This document shows positions 8,424-17,332 of a DNA stretch of 32,841 nt, piece by piece (position 1 is the stretch's first letter; each line of letters begins with the position of its first letter). A program made the position numbers and the translations under genes. The notes below the pieces were generated by a model that was not told the DNA's origin, made no database searches, and saw nothing but the letters and a program-made list of their open reading frames with translations. This stretch comes from Pseudomonadota bacterium (GTDB lineage: Bacteria; Pseudomonadota; Gammaproteobacteria; Xanthomonadales; Rhodanobacteraceae). The DNA lies in NCBI GenBank assembly GCA_021794575.1, contig JAJYQO010000008.1, positions 1 to 32,841 on the forward strand, written 5' to 3'.

Positions 8424-8942
8424 ATGGGCACCGAGATCGAACGCAAGTTCCTGCTGCGCGATGACACCTGGCGCGGAGCGGTGGCACGCACGCTGCGCAT
8501 CCGCCAGGGCTACCTGGTCGATGCCGCCGCGCTGACAGCGGGGCTGGCGCGCGCTTCGGTACGCGTACGCGTGCAGGACGATCGCGCCTGGCTCAACATC
8601 AAGTCCGCGCGCAGCGTCATCAGCCGTGACGAATACGATTACCCGATCGCATTGCCCGATGCCGAGAACATGCTGCTCACGCTGTGCAGCGGCGTGCTGG
8701 AAAAATGCCGCCACGTGGTGCCGGTGCGGGACTTTCATTTCGAGATCGACGTGTTCGATGGCCGCAACGCCGGGTTGACGGTGGCTGAGTTGGAACTGCC
8801 GGCGGTCGACGCGCCGTATCCCCGTCCGCCCTGGCTGGGCGTCGAGGTCAGCCACCTGCCGCGCTATCTCAACGTCAACCTGGTCGCGCATCCCTATGCC
8901 GAATGGAGCGCTGTCGAGCGCACCGGAGCCGACGCATGCTGA
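8424..8942 (+). CDS. CYTH domain protein (triphosphate phosphohydrolase/adenylyl cyclase-like)
   Basis: A 172-residue single-domain protein with the defining EIERKFLL motif at residues 4-11 and a basic, acidic-alternating tunnel-fold sequence typical of CYTH proteins: RIRQGYL, VRVRVQDDRAWLNIKS, EYDYPI and AELELPAVD. Family members hydrolyse inorganic triphosphate or triphosphorylated compounds; a few are class IV adenylyl cyclases. Which substrate this one uses cannot be told from sequence; tripolyphosphatase is the commonest activity for short bacterial members. A longer frame starting inside rlmD is rejected because EIERKF should be near the N-terminus. The nagZ ATG overlaps its last 7 bases. 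Confidence 0.85.
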   Translation: MGTEIERKFLLRDDTWRGAVARTLRIRQGYLVDAAALTAGLARASVRVRVQDDRAWLNIKSARSVISRDEYDYPIALPDAENMLLTLCSGVLEKCRHVVPVRDFHFEIDVFDGRNAGLTVAELELPAVDAPYPRPPWLGVEVSHLPRYLNVNLVAHPYAEWSAVERTGADAC

Positions 8943-9949
8943 TCATCGGCATCGAAGGGCAGCAGTTGGCCGCGCACGAGCGCGCCTGGCTGGCCGCGCC
9001 CGAGGTGGGCGGAGTGATCCTGTTCACGCGCAACTATGCGGATCGGGTGCAGTTGGCGCGGCTGGTCGAATCCATCCGTGCCGCGCGCGCGCAGCCACTG
9101 TTGATCTGCGTGGACCAGGAGGGTGGGCCGGTACAGCGTTTCCGCGCCGGTTTTACACGATTGCCCGCGCTGGACACGCTGGGTCGGCTGTGGGACCGCG
9201 CGCCGGCACACGCCCTGGCACTGGCCGAAGAGCACGCCTGGGTGATGGCCAGCGAGCTGCGGGCGATGGATGTCGATCTGTCGTACGCGCCGGTGCTGGA
9301 TCTGGCACGCGGCAACCGCGCCATCGGTGCGCGCGCTCTGCATGCCGATCCCCATGCGGTGGCCGTCCTGGGCCAGGCCTATGTGCGTGGCATGCATCTG
9401 GCCGGCATGGCCGCCACGCTGAAGCACTTTCCCGGGCATGGCTCGGTGCTGGAAGACACCCACCTCGAGGGCGCCATCGATGCGCGCGCGCTGGAGAAGC
9501 TGGATGCCGAGGATCTGCAGCCGTTCGCGGCGGGTTTCGCCGCCGGCGCCGAGGCCGTGATGATGGCGCATGTCACCTATCCGGCGGTGGATGCGCTGCC
9601 GGCCGGCTATTCGCCGCGCTGGATCGGGGGGATCCTGCGTGCGCAGATGGGCTTCACCGGCATCGTGATCAGTGACGACGTCGGCATGGCCGCCGCCGCC
9701 AGCGCCGGTGGCGTGGCCGCGCGCGTGGCCGCGCACTATGCGGCGGGTTGCGATGTGGTCTTGGCCTGCACGCCGGCATTGGTCCCCGATGCACTGGCCG
9801 CCGCGCGTGTGCGGGAAGGCGGCGTGCAGCGCGATCTGGCGGCACTGCATGGACAGGTCGCCAGCAGTTGGCCAGCGCTCGAGGATAATCCGCAGCGTGC
9901 ACGATTCCTGGCCGATCTGGCTGGCCTCGACGCGGACGCGCACGCATGA
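8936..9949 (+). CDS. nagZ: Beta-N-acetylhexosaminidase
   Basis: Cytoplasmic glycoside hydrolase family 3 enzyme that removes GlcNAc from anhydromuropeptides during peptidoglycan recycling. The 337-residue protein has LICVDQEGGPVQRF (about 56-69) and the family signature KHFPGHGSVLEDTH (163-176), which carries the conserved Lys-His pair and the catalytic His176 of the mobile loop. GIVISDDVGMAAA contains the aspartate nucleophile (D247/D248). The length matches E. coli NagZ (341). The start ATG overlaps the CYTH gene; its TGA overlaps the next ATG (ATGA), so translation is coupled. Confidence 0.94.
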   Translation: MLIIGIEGQQLAAHERAWLAAPEVGGVILFTRNYADRVQLARLVESIRAARAQPLLICVDQEGGPVQRFRAGFTRLPALDTLGRLWDRAPAHALALAEEHAWVMASELRAMDVDLSYAPVLDLARGNRAIGARALHADPHAVAVLGQAYVRGMHLAGMAATLKHFPGHGSVLEDTHLEGAIDARALEKLDAEDLQPFAAGFAAGAEAVMMAHVTYPAVDALPAGYSPRWIGGILRAQMGFTGIVISDDVGMAAAASAGGVAARVAAHYAAGCDVVLACTPALVPDALAAARVREGGVQRDLAALHGQVASSWPALEDNPQRARFLADLAGLDADAHA

Positions 9950-10500
9950 GCGCCTTGCCCGTCACGCTGGCCGAAGCCCTGGCCGCCAGCGATATCGTCC
10001 ACGAGCGTACCGCCGTCGCGGCTGCGATCACGCGCATGGCAGGTGAACTCGATGCGCGGCTAGGCGGCGGCGAGGCGCTGTTTCTCACCGTGTTGCACGG
10101 CGCCATGCTGTTCGCCGGCGAACTGGCGCTGGCCATGCGCAGCCCGCTGCGTTTCGATACCGTCCACGTCACGCGCTACCGCGGCGCCACCCACGGCGGC
10201 GAGCTGCTCTGGAAGCAGCGTCCGGGTACGCCGCTGGCCGGGCGCACCGTGCTGCTGGTGGACGATATCCTCGATGAGGGCCACACCCTGGCCGCGTTGC
10301 GCGACGCCTGCCGCTCGGAAGGTGCTGCCGCGGTGCTGATCGCCACGCTGTGCACCAAGCCCCATGGCCGCTGCGTACCGGGCCTGGCCAGCGATGTCAA
10401 CGGTTTGCTGGTGCCGGACCGCTACGTTTACGGCTACGGCATGGACTTCCGGGAGCAGGGCCGCAACCTGCCCGCCATCTACGCATTGAGGGACACATGA
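9946..10500 (+). CDS. hpt: Hypoxanthine(-guanine) phosphoribosyltransferase
   Basis: Type I phosphoribosyltransferase of 184 residues that converts hypoxanthine (and probably guanine) plus PRPP to IMP or GMP. It has the PRPP-binding motif VLLVDDILDEGHTL at 103-116, the early loop LTVLHGAMLFAGEL (about 47-60) and the RYRG segment near 77-80. Both ends overlap neighbours as ATGA (nagZ upstream, the phosphorylase downstream). The neighbour downstream releases hypoxanthine from methylthioinosine, so the pair can turn that base back into a nucleotide. The specificity for hypoxanthine over xanthine is inferred from this context. Confidence 0.88.
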   Translation: MSALPVTLAEALAASDIVHERTAVAAAITRMAGELDARLGGGEALFLTVLHGAMLFAGELALAMRSPLRFDTVHVTRYRGATHGGELLWKQRPGTPLAGRTVLLVDDILDEGHTLAALRDACRSEGAAAVLIATLCTKPHGRCVPGLASDVNGLLVPDRYVYGYGMDFREQGRNLPAIYALRDT

Positions 10501-11258
10501 GCGACGCGGATGCGGCACTGGCCGTGATCGGCGGTACCGGCGTGTACCAGTTGGACGGACTGGACATCGAGCGCAGCGTGCCTGCGCGGGACACGCCCTG
10601 GGGCATGCCCAGCGCTGCCGTGACCGCGGGCCGCTACGCCGGCAGGCGCGTGCTGTTTTTGGCGCGGCACGGCACGCAACATACGCTGGCGCCGCACCAG
10701 GTCAATTACCGAGCCAACCTGTGGTTGCTGCACGAACTGGGCGCGCGCCTGGTGCTGGGCATCAATTCGGTGGGCGGCATCCGGGCCGATCTGCCGCCGC
10801 GTACGTTGGCCGTGCCGGATCAGCTCATCGACTACACCTGGGGTCGCGCGGGCACTTATGGCGGCGAGCAAGGCCGACCGGTGGCGCACATCGATTTTGC
10901 CAGCCCCTACAGCGAGAGCCTGCGGCAGTGTCTGTTCGCCGCCGCGCGCCGGGCCAGCGTCGATCTGCGCGAGGGTGGTTGTTACGGTTGCACGCAGGGT
11001 CCGCGTCTGGAAAGCGCCGCCGAAATCGAACGCCTGCGCCGCGACGGCTGCGCCATGGTCGGCATGACCGGGATGCCGGAGGCGGCATTGGCGCGCGAGA
11101 TGGGCATCGATTATGCCTGCCTGGCCGTGGTGGCCAATTGGGCCGCGGGCTGCGATCCCGATCCGCATCCGGTCACGCTGCAAGAGGTGCAGATGCACGT
11201 GCGCGCCGCCGGTGCCGGCATCGCGCCGCTGCTGCGCGCGCTGTTCGAGGCCGGCTGA
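10497..11258 (+). CDS. S-methyl-5'-thioinosine phosphorylase (MTAP/PNP family)
   Basis: A 253-residue purine nucleoside phosphorylase-family enzyme. Motifs: AVIGGTGVYQL at the N-terminus (phosphate loop), FLARHGTQHTLAPHQVNYRANLW, VLGINSVGGI, GCTQGPRLES and MVGMTGMPEAALARE. The base-contacting region reads VVANWAAGC with an asparagine where adenine-specific MTA phosphorylases have aspartates, which argues for a 6-oxopurine such as methylthioinosine, as in the Pseudomonas aeruginosa enzyme. This is an inference from one motif and from the adjacent hypoxanthine phosphoribosyltransferase. It is last in the five-gene run. The start ATG overlaps the hpt stop; a longer in-frame extension into hpt is rejected. 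Confidence 0.86.
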   Translation: MSDADAALAVIGGTGVYQLDGLDIERSVPARDTPWGMPSAAVTAGRYAGRRVLFLARHGTQHTLAPHQVNYRANLWLLHELGARLVLGINSVGGIRADLPPRTLAVPDQLIDYTWGRAGTYGGEQGRPVAHIDFASPYSESLRQCLFAAARRASVDLREGGCYGCTQGPRLESAAEIERLRRDGCAMVGMTGMPEAALAREMGIDYACLAVVANWAAGCDPDPHPVTLQEVQMHVRAAGAGIAPLLRALFEAG

Positions 11259-11450
11259 CGCCGCGCATGACGGGGCGGGCCGGCATGCCGCCAAGGTCCG
11301 CATGATCACGCACTGCAACAGCCGGTGACTTGCGCCTGAACCGCGCTCGTGAGAAAACTCCGTCCCGTGCGGGGTGCCGTGGGGGGCGATAAGGCCCGAC
11401 AGGTCACGACGCGGGTTCGCACATCGGTCCATTTTGAGGGGTTGACGGCA

Positions 11451-11660
11451 ATGAGCTTCGGTAAGGTCAAGTGGTTCAACGATGCCAAGGGTTTCGGGTT
11501 CATCTCGCCCGAGGACGGCAGCGAAGACGTGTTCGTGCATTTTTCGGCGATCACCGCCAAAGGCTTCCGCTCGCTGCAGGAAGGCCAGCGCGTCAGCTAC
11601 GAAACGGTGAAGGGCCCCAAGGGCGCCCAAGCCGCCAACGTGGCCGTGGTCGGCGCCTGA
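11451..11660 (+). CDS. Cold-shock domain protein
   Basis: Single cold-shock domain of 69 residues, which binds single-stranded RNA and DNA through an OB fold. RNP1 is KGFGFI (residues 13-18) and RNP2 is VFVHF (27-31); the N-terminus [15 protein letters not shown] is diagnostic. Which Csp paralogue it is cannot be decided. GAGGGG lies about 10 bases before the ATG. The 192 bp upstream, after the phosphorylase gene, are G/C-rich and could hold a long 5' leader, but no cold-shock box was recognised. A clear intrinsic terminator follows. Confidence 0.94.
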   Translation: MSFGKVKWFNDAKGFGFISPEDGSEDVFVHFSAITAKGFRSLQEGQRVSYETVKGPKGAQAANVAVVGA

Positions 11661-11685
11661 GCCCGCCCGTCATCCGTTGCACCGG

Positions 11686-11714
11686 AAACCCCGCCGCGCG
11701 CGGGGTTTCTTTTT
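11686..11714 (+). terminator. Intrinsic terminator of the cold-shock gene
   Basis: Inverted repeat AAACCCCGC / GCGGGGTTT (9 bp, five-base loop CGCGC) followed by CTTTTT. It is 25 bp past the cold-shock stop and 9 bp before the end of the convergent ABC transporter gene. In the other direction the stem is followed by CCGG, so it is a good terminator only for the plus strand. Confidence 0.9.
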
Positions 11715-11723
11715 GGAGGCGCT

Positions 11724-13487
11724 TCACGCCAGCAGTTGCAGCCGCGCGAGATCGGCGTACAGGCCGCCCTGCACCAGCAGGGCTTCGTGCGTGCCTTCGG
11801 CGACGATGCGGCCGGCATCCATCACCACGATGCGGTCGGCGCGCTGCACGGTGGCCAGGCGGTGCGCGATGACCAGGGTCGTCTGGCCGTGGTGCAACCG
11901 CGCCAGCGCGCGCTGGATAGCGGCTTCCGACTGCGCGTCGAGGCTGGCGGTGGCTTCGTCCAGCAGCAGCACCGGCGCGTTCTTGAGCAGGGCGCGGGCA
12001 ATGGCGATGCGCTGCTTCTGCCCGCCGGAGAGGCGCGCGCCGCGCTCGCCCAGCGGCATCGCGTAGCCCTGCGGCAGTTCGCGAATGAAGCTGTCGGCCT
12101 CAGCGGCCTGAGCGGCGGCGATCACTGCGGCTTCGTCGGCATCGGGACGGCCGAAGCGGATGTTGTCGGCGGCGCTGGCGTGGAAGATCACTGGCTCCTG
12201 CGGCACCAGGGCGATGCGGCCGCGCAGTTCCACCGGGTCCAGCTCGCGCAGGTCCATACCGTCCAGCGTGATGCGGCCCTGCTGCGGGTCGTAGAACCGC
12301 AGCAGCAGCTGCAATACGGTGGTTTTGCCGGCCCCGGAAGGGCCGACCAGCGCCACCGTCTCGCCAGAACGCACATTCAGTGTGAATCCGTGCAGCGCCG
12401 GTGCGTCCGGGCGCGTGGGGTAATGGAACGTCACCTCGGAGAAGTCGATGATGCCGCGTGCCGGCATGGGCAGGCGCCGCGGCTGCGCGGGTGCCACCAC
12501 CTGCGGCTGCTCGGCCAGCAGCTCATCGATGCGCTGCATGGCGCCCGCGGCGCGCTGCACCTCGCCCCAGGTTTCGGCCAGTGCGCCCACGGAGCCTGCG
12601 GCGAACACCGCGTACAACACGAACTGGCCCAGCACGCCGGCCGAAAGCTGGCCGGCCACCACTTCATGCGCACCCGTCCACAGCACCAGCGTCACCGCCC
12701 CGAACACCAGCACGATCACCGTGGCGGTGAGACCGGCGCGGGTGCCGATGCGGCGCTGTGCACTACGCAGCGCCTGCAGCAGGGCGTCACGATAGCGGCT
12801 GGATTCGATGTGCTCGCGCGCATAGGCCTTCACCGTGCTGGCGGCGTTGAGGGTTTCGTTGGCGATGGCGGCGGTATCGGCGATGCGGTCCTGATTGCTG
12901 CGGCTGAGCTTCTGCACGCGCCGGCCGAACACCAGGATGGGCAGGATCACGCCCGGGATCACCAGCGCGGTCAACCCGGCCAGGCGCGGCTGCGTCCATA
13001 CCATCAGCGCGGCCGAGCCCAGCAGGGTGACGCTGCTGCGCAAGGCCACCGAGACGCCCGAACCCAGCATGTCCTGCACGACCTGGGTGTCGGTGCCCAG
13101 GCGCGAGATCACCTCGCCCACGCGCAGGCGTTCGAAGAAACTCACGTCCTGCCCGATCAGATGCGCGTAGAGCCGGTCGCGCAGCGCGGTGATGGCGCGT
13201 TCGCCCAGTAGCGAGATGCAGAAATAGCGCCCGGCAGTGGCCAGCGCCAGCAGCAGTGCGATGGCGAACAGCAGCGCGAAGCTGCGGTTGAGCGCAGCCG
13301 GATCACCGTGACTGAAGCCATGATCGATCATCAGCCGCACGCCGTAGGGCAGGGCCAGCGTGGAGCCCGACGACAGGCCCAGAAACACCAGCCAGCCCAG
13401 CGCCAGCGCACGCTGCGGCCGCACATATGGCCACAGGTTGAGCAGCGCGCGCGGGCTGCGGCCGCGCGGACGGGCGGTATCGGTCAT
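11724..13487 (-). CDS. MsbA-related ABC exporter (fused permease and ATPase)
   Basis: Half-size ABC exporter of 587 residues that should work as a homodimer. The membrane domain spans about residues 20-325 with six predicted segments. The ATPase domain follows: Walker A GPSGAGKTT (382-390), Q-loop Q430, signature LSGGQ (486-490), Walker B VLLLDE (506-511) and H-loop H542. The sequence is like the MsbA-related permease/ATP-binding subfamily rather than clearly MsbA itself; no lpxK is nearby, so a lipid A role cannot be claimed. Substrate unknown; lipid or drug efflux are the usual options. It is on the same strand as the aldehyde dehydrogenase upstream (81-bp gap) and ends next to the cold-shock terminator. 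Confidence 0.92.
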   Translation of the reverse strand: MTDTARPRGRSPRALLNLWPYVRPQRALALGWLVFLGLSSGSTLALPYGVRLMIDHGFSHGDPAALNRSFALLFAIALLLALATAGRYFCISLLGERAITALRDRLYAHLIGQDVSFFERLRVGEVISRLGTDTQVVQDMLGSGVSVALRSSVTLLGSAALMVWTQPRLAGLTALVIPGVILPILVFGRRVQKLSRSNQDRIADTAAIANETLNAASTVKAYAREHIESSRYRDALLQALRSAQRRIGTRAGLTATVIVLVFGAVTLVLWTGAHEVVAGQLSAGVLGQFVLYAVFAAGSVGALAETWGEVQRAAGAMQRIDELLAEQPQVVAPAQPRRLPMPARGIIDFSEVTFHYPTRPDAPALHGFTLNVRSGETVALVGPSGAGKTTVLQLLLRFYDPQQGRITLDGMDLRELDPVELRGRIALVPQEPVIFHASAADNIRFGRPDADEAAVIAAAQAAEADSFIRELPQGYAMPLGERGARLSGGQKQRIAIARALLKNAPVLLLDEATASLDAQSEAAIQRALARLHHGQTTLVIAHRLATVQRADRIVVMDAGRIVAEGTHEALLVQGGLYADLARLQLLA

Positions 13488-13568
13488 GACGCGAGGCTCT
13501 TCGGGGGGAGTGCAGTGTAGCGGCGACGCTATCGCGCACCCGCAGGCGGCCCGGAGCTTGGCGCGCGC

Positions 13569-15005
13569 TCAGTGCATGCTGTCGCGGATCACCAGCAGGC
13601 GCGGCTCGGTCATTTCGGCGATGGCGGCGCGGATGCCCTCGCGCCCCAGTCCGGAGCGCTTGACACCGCCGTAGGGCATATTGTCGACACGAAAGCTCGG
13701 CACATCGTTCACCACCACGCCGCCGACTTGCAGTTCATCCCAGGCGCGCAGCGTGTGCTCCAGCGAGTCGGTGAACAGGCCGGCTTGCAGTCCGTAGTCC
13801 GAATCGTTGACGCCGCGCAGCGCCATGTCGAAATCATCGAATGGCTCGAGCAGCGCCAGCGGGCCGAAGGCCTCCTCGCGCCACAGCTGTGCCGTGTGCG
13901 GCACGTTTTCCAACACGCTGGCGGGCAGCAGCAGGCCTTCGCCGGGGCCGCCGCACAGCAGCGTGGCGCCGGATTGCACCGCTTCGTCCAGCCAGCGCCG
14001 CAAACGCGTGGCGGCGGCCATGTCGATCACCGGACCCAGCGCCACACCTTCGTCGCGCGGATCGCCGCTGCGCAAGGCGCGTGCCGCGGCGGTAAAGCGC
14101 TCGCGGAATTCGGCGTACACAGTACGATGCACCAAGATGCGCTGCACGCTGATGCAGCTCTGGCCGGACTGGTAGAAGGCGCCGAAGATCATGCGTGCCA
14201 CGATGGCATCCAGCCTGTCACCCTGGTCCGCATCGACGATGCAGGCCGCGTTGCCGCCCAATTCCAGCAGCACTTTCTTGCGGCCGGCGCGCGCCTTCAG
14301 TTGCCAGCCGATCTGTCCACCCGTGAACGAGAGCAGTTTCAGGCGCTCGTCTTCGACCAGCGGCGCGGCGCGGTCGCCGGGCAGCGGCAGGATCGAGAAG
14401 GTGCCATCGGGCAGGTCGGTTTCGGCCAGCACCGCGCCGATGATCAGCGCGCCCAGCGGCGTTTTCTCCGAGGGTTTCAGAACGAACGGGCAGCCTGCCG
14501 CGATGGCCGGCGCCACCTTGTGCGCCACCAGGTTGAGCGGAAAGTTGAACGGGGTGATGAAGCTGCATGCCCCGACCGGCACGCGCCGGGTGAAGCCGCG
14601 GTAGCCGCGCGTGCGCGGCGCGATGGCCAGGTTCAGCACCTCGCCGTCGATGCGGACAGCCTCCTCGGCCGCCACTTTGAAGGTGTCGATCAGCCGCGTC
14701 ACTTCGCCGCGCGCGTCCTTGATGGGCTTGCCGGCCTCCACGCACAGCGCCTCGGCCAGCTCGTCCCGGCGCTCGCGAAAGCGCACCACGCAATGCTCCA
14801 GCACCGCTTGCCGGGCATCCGGCGACAGTGCGCGCAGCGGTGCCTCGGCGGCCGCGGCGGCGGCGATGGCCTGCGCCACGGCGGTGGCATCCGGCAACGC
14901 CACGCGCGCAGCCACCACGCCGCGATACTTGTCCAGCACATCGAGATCGGCGTTGGGCGCATGCGCGCGATTGGCGAGATAGAACGGATAGCTCGGCGTG
15001 CTCAT
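13569..15005 (-). CDS. NAD(P)-dependent aldehyde dehydrogenase
   Basis: Aldehyde dehydrogenase superfamily enzyme of 478 residues that oxidises an aldehyde to the acid. The catalytic cysteine is C284 in YQSGQSCISVQR, the general base is E248 in VLLELGGN, the oxyanion asparagine is N154 in TPFNFPLN, and K177 in FVLKPSEKTP contacts the cofactor. The C-terminal VDNMPYGGVKRSGLGREG is also standard. The substrate is not determined; overall it is closer in feel to lactaldehyde or phosphonoacetaldehyde-type members than to betaine aldehyde dehydrogenases, but that is a weak impression. Its ATG overlaps the TGA of a short remnant of a TMEM175-type gene. Confidence 0.92.
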   Translation of the reverse strand: MSTPSYPFYLANRAHAPNADLDVLDKYRGVVAARVALPDATAVAQAIAAAAAAEAPLRALSPDARQAVLEHCVVRFRERRDELAEALCVEAGKPIKDARGEVTRLIDTFKVAAEEAVRIDGEVLNLAIAPRTRGYRGFTRRVPVGACSFITPFNFPLNLVAHKVAPAIAAGCPFVLKPSEKTPLGALIIGAVLAETDLPDGTFSILPLPGDRAAPLVEDERLKLLSFTGGQIGWQLKARAGRKKVLLELGGNAACIVDADQGDRLDAIVARMIFGAFYQSGQSCISVQRILVHRTVYAEFRERFTAAARALRSGDPRDEGVALGPVIDMAAATRLRRWLDEAVQSGATLLCGGPGEGLLLPASVLENVPHTAQLWREEAFGPLALLEPFDDFDMALRGVNDSDYGLQAGLFTDSLEHTLRAWDELQVGGVVVNDVPSFRVDNMPYGGVKRSGLGREGIRAAIAEMTEPRLLVIRDSMH

Positions 15006-15124
15006 GCGGGAGTCCCCGGAGAACCTGCAGGTGTGGACCCGCGGGGCGGCATCGGGTTCCCGTGCAGCGCGATGACGATGGCCAGCACGCCATCGCTGAA
15101 CGCTTCGAGCCGCGCTTTGTTCAT
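15002..15124 (-). pseudogene. 5' remnant of a TMEM175-family channel gene
   Basis: A 40-codon frame starting at ATG 15124 encodes MNKARLEAFSDGVLAIVI, which is the diagnostic N-terminus of bacterial TMEM175 (DUF1211) potassium channels: an R-x4-FSDG motif at the start of the first membrane helix. After about 20 residues the sequence becomes a Pro/Gly-rich stretch unrelated to the family and ends at a TGA that overlaps the aldehyde dehydrogenase start. Intact proteins have about 200 residues, so nearly all of the gene is missing. I infer a deletion that joined its 5' end to the upstream region of the dehydrogenase gene. It could still be translated as a short peptide. Confidence 0.65.
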
Positions 15125-15136
15125 GGCCGAGGTTTG

Positions 15137-16495
15137 TCAGTGCGCGCGGAGCGCCGTCACTGTCGCGGTCAGTTCGCCGTCGGCGAGCCGCACCCGCAAG
15201 GGCTGGCCGACCGTCGCGGACTGTGCCGAGCGCAGCACGTGCCCTTGCGCGTCGAGCGCGATGGCGTAACCGCGTTGCAGCGTGGCCAGCGGGCTGACCG
15301 CCTGCAGCGCACGGCGCAGGGCATCGAGGCGCGCGCGCCGGCTTGCCAGGCCTTGCTGCAAGGCCTGGCGCTGGCGCTGGCGCAGCCCGGCAAGTTGCTG
15401 GCGCGCACTGCGGATGCTGGCCTGGATGACACGTATGTCCAGCGCCGCGCGCAGGCGCGCCAGGCGTGCCTGCAACAGGGCCAGACGGTTGGGCAGCGCC
15501 TGCCCCAGGCGCTGCCGCAGCGCCAGCAGACGCTCGCGCATGCGGGCGGCGCGCAACAGCGGATGCTGCGCGCGCAACCGCGCCAGCCAGCCGTCCAGGC
15601 GTTGCGCGCGCTGCTGCAGTTGCTGCTGTTGGCGGCGTAGGAGCTGTTGCTGCAGGCGGCCGAGACGCGCACGCAGCAGCTCGGCATCGGGCACCAGCAG
15701 TTCGGCGGCCGCGGACGGCGTCGCGGCACGCAAATCGGCGGCGAAGTCCACCAGGGTGTAGTCGACCTCATGGCCTACCGCGACCACCACCGGCGTCGCG
15801 CAAGCGGCTACGGCGCGCACCACGGCTTCCTCGTTGAAAGCCGCCAGGTCTTCGTTGGCTCCGCCGCCGCGAGTCAGCAGCAGGGCGTCGTAGCGCCCGC
15901 TGCGATCGGCGCGGCCGAGCATCGCGACAATCGCGGCCGGCGCGTCCCGGCCTTGCACCGACACCGGCAGCAGATCGACTTCCAGCAGCGGATAACGCCG
16001 CGCGAACACGGCCAGCACATCGCGGATGGCGGCGCCGCTGGCCGATGTGATCACACCGATGCGTCGCGGATAGGCCGGTAGCGCGCGTTTGCGCGCCGGA
16101 TCGAACAGACCCTCGGCGGCCAGCCGCGCCTTCAGCGCTTCGAGCTGGCGCGCCAGGGCGCCCGCGCCGGCGTCTTCCATGGTCTCGACCACCAGCTGGT
16201 AGTCGCCGCGCGGCTCGTACAGGGTGACGCGTCCGCGCAGCAGCACGCGCTGGCCATCGCCAGGCGTGAAGCGCAGCGCTTGGGGGCGCGGGCGGAACAT
16301 GACGCAGCGCACCTGTGCGCGTGCATCCTTGAGCGTGAAGTACAGATGCCCCGAGGCCGGGCGTGCCACGTTGGACAGTTCGCCCTCCACCCAGACCATG
16401 GGCATGGCGTCTTCCAGCAGGCCGCGCACGAGCCCGTTCAATGCACTCGGGCTTAAAACCTCATGTGGGTTCGAGCTGACGGATGGGGACGGCAT
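15137..16495 (-). CDS. xseA: Exodeoxyribonuclease VII large subunit
   Basis: Large subunit of the nuclease that degrades single-stranded DNA in both directions; it needs XseB, which is not in this window. The 452-residue protein (E. coli 456) has an N-terminal OB-fold with [20 protein letters not shown]. The catalytic domain has [32 protein letters not shown] and [19 protein letters not shown] long Arg/Leu/Gln-rich coiled-coil region (about residues 265-385) precedes the conserved end region [10 protein letters not shown]. The ATG at 16495 aligns with the E. coli start; the frame extends further upstream but that part has no family similarity. It is divergent from the OmpA-type lipoprotein gene across 188 bp. 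Confidence 0.95.
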   Translation of the reverse strand: MPSPSVSSNPHEVLSPSALNGLVRGLLEDAMPMVWVEGELSNVARPASGHLYFTLKDARAQVRCVMFRPRPQALRFTPGDGQRVLLRGRVTLYEPRGDYQLVVETMEDAGAGALARQLEALKARLAAEGLFDPARKRALPAYPRRIGVITSASGAAIRDVLAVFARRYPLLEVDLLPVSVQGRDAPAAIVAMLGRADRSGRYDALLLTRGGGANEDLAAFNEEAVVRAVAACATPVVVAVGHEVDYTLVDFAADLRAATPSAAAELLVPDAELLRARLGRLQQQLLRRQQQQLQQRAQRLDGWLARLRAQHPLLRAARMRERLLALRQRLGQALPNRLALLQARLARLRAALDIRVIQASIRSARQQLAGLRQRQRQALQQGLASRRARLDALRRALQAVSPLATLQRGYAIALDAQGHVLRSAQSATVGQPLRVRLADGELTATVTALRAH

Positions 16496-16683
16496 GACTC
16501 CGGAAGCGTAACAGAGCCCGTTGCCGCGCCCGCCGCGCCGTCGATGAACGCCAGCAAACCCGGGATCGCATATCTGCTGCGCAATGCGCGGCTGGGGTTT
16601 AGGGTTGAACGACGGCGCAAACCCTGAATCGCCACGCCCCGGCGCGCGCCGTCGCCGGGGGCGTCGGCCCAAGGAGGTCAGTC

Positions 16684-17322
16684 ATGGCTCGCACAACTCC
16701 AAACCCTTGGCTGCTTGCAGCCGCCCTCGGCACGTTTGCCTTGGGTGGCTGCGCCAATTACGTCACCAAGCAGGATTTCGCCAGCACCGTCGCGCAGTTG
16801 CGCGCCAACGACCAGAAGCAGCAGGCGCAACTCGATCAGCAGCAGGCGCAGATCAACCAGTTGTCGGGCGACATGAAAACCGCCCTCAGCAAGTACGATG
16901 CCGAAATCACCCAGTTGCAGGGGCGCATCCGCGTCGACACGGTGTCCCACTTCGCCTTCAACAGTGCCACGCTGGATGCGCGTGACAAGCAGCTGCTGGG
17001 CCAGTTCGCCAAGGTGATCGCGACCCATCATCCGGACGTGCTGATCACCGTGGAAGGGTTTGCCGATCCGGCCGGCACGGTGGCCTACAACCAGGTGCTG
17101 GGCATGCGTCGCGCCAGGGCGGTGAAGGACTATCTGGTCGAGCAGGGCATCCCGTCGAGTGAGCTGCGCACGGTGAGCTACGGCAAAGCGCGCGACCGCC
17201 AGGTCAAGCCCGGCGCCTGGGGTGCCCGGGGCGAGGTCAACCGGCGCGTCTCGCTGGTGGTGGATTTCGCCGGCCGCACCGCGGACACCGCGGCACCGAC
17301 GACGGGGTCAGGGCAGGGCTGA
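16684..17322 (+). CDS. OmpA-family peptidoglycan-binding lipoprotein
   Basis: A 212-residue lipoprotein with lipobox FALGGC (C23), followed by a Gln-rich predicted coiled coil (about 28-75, KQQAQLDQQQAQINQL). The C-terminal OmpA domain (about 85-200) has VTVEGFADPAGTVAYNQVLGMR-type residues: the GFADPAGT loop, N-x-x-L-x-x-x-RA-x-x-V-x-x-x-L helix and RRVSLVV ending. It would tether the outer membrane to peptidoglycan. It resembles Pal-like proteins, but no tol genes are present, so it is not called Pal. The ribosome binding site AAGGAGGT (16671-16678) is a perfect match 5 bases before the ATG, suggesting strong expression. Confidence 0.88.
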   Translation: MARTTPNPWLLAAALGTFALGGCANYVTKQDFASTVAQLRANDQKQQAQLDQQQAQINQLSGDMKTALSKYDAEITQLQGRIRVDTVSHFAFNSATLDARDKQLLGQFAKVIATHHPDVLITVEGFADPAGTVAYNQVLGMRRARAVKDYLVEQGIPSSELRTVSYGKARDRQVKPGAWGARGEVNRRVSLVVDFAGRTADTAAPTTGSGQG

Positions 17323-17332
17323 TCGGGTGCCG

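Noticed and set aside
11259-11450. Possible cold-shock RNA thermosensor leader
   Set aside because: The region is long enough for a structured leader but no cold-shock box or convincing promoter could be recognised by eye.
11736-13211. Plus-strand 491-codon frame opposite the ABC exporter
   Set aside because: Antisense shadow; the minus strand has all ABC ATPase motifs.
13572-15269. Plus-strand open frame of 565 codons opposite the aldehyde dehydrogenase
   Set aside because: Shadow of a well-supported enzyme gene; no domain, start signal or conserved motif.
16601-16625. AGGGTT / AACCCT inverted repeat upstream of the OmpA-type gene
   Set aside because: Only 6 bp of stem with a 13-base loop, easily found by chance; no T-tract or known operator match.
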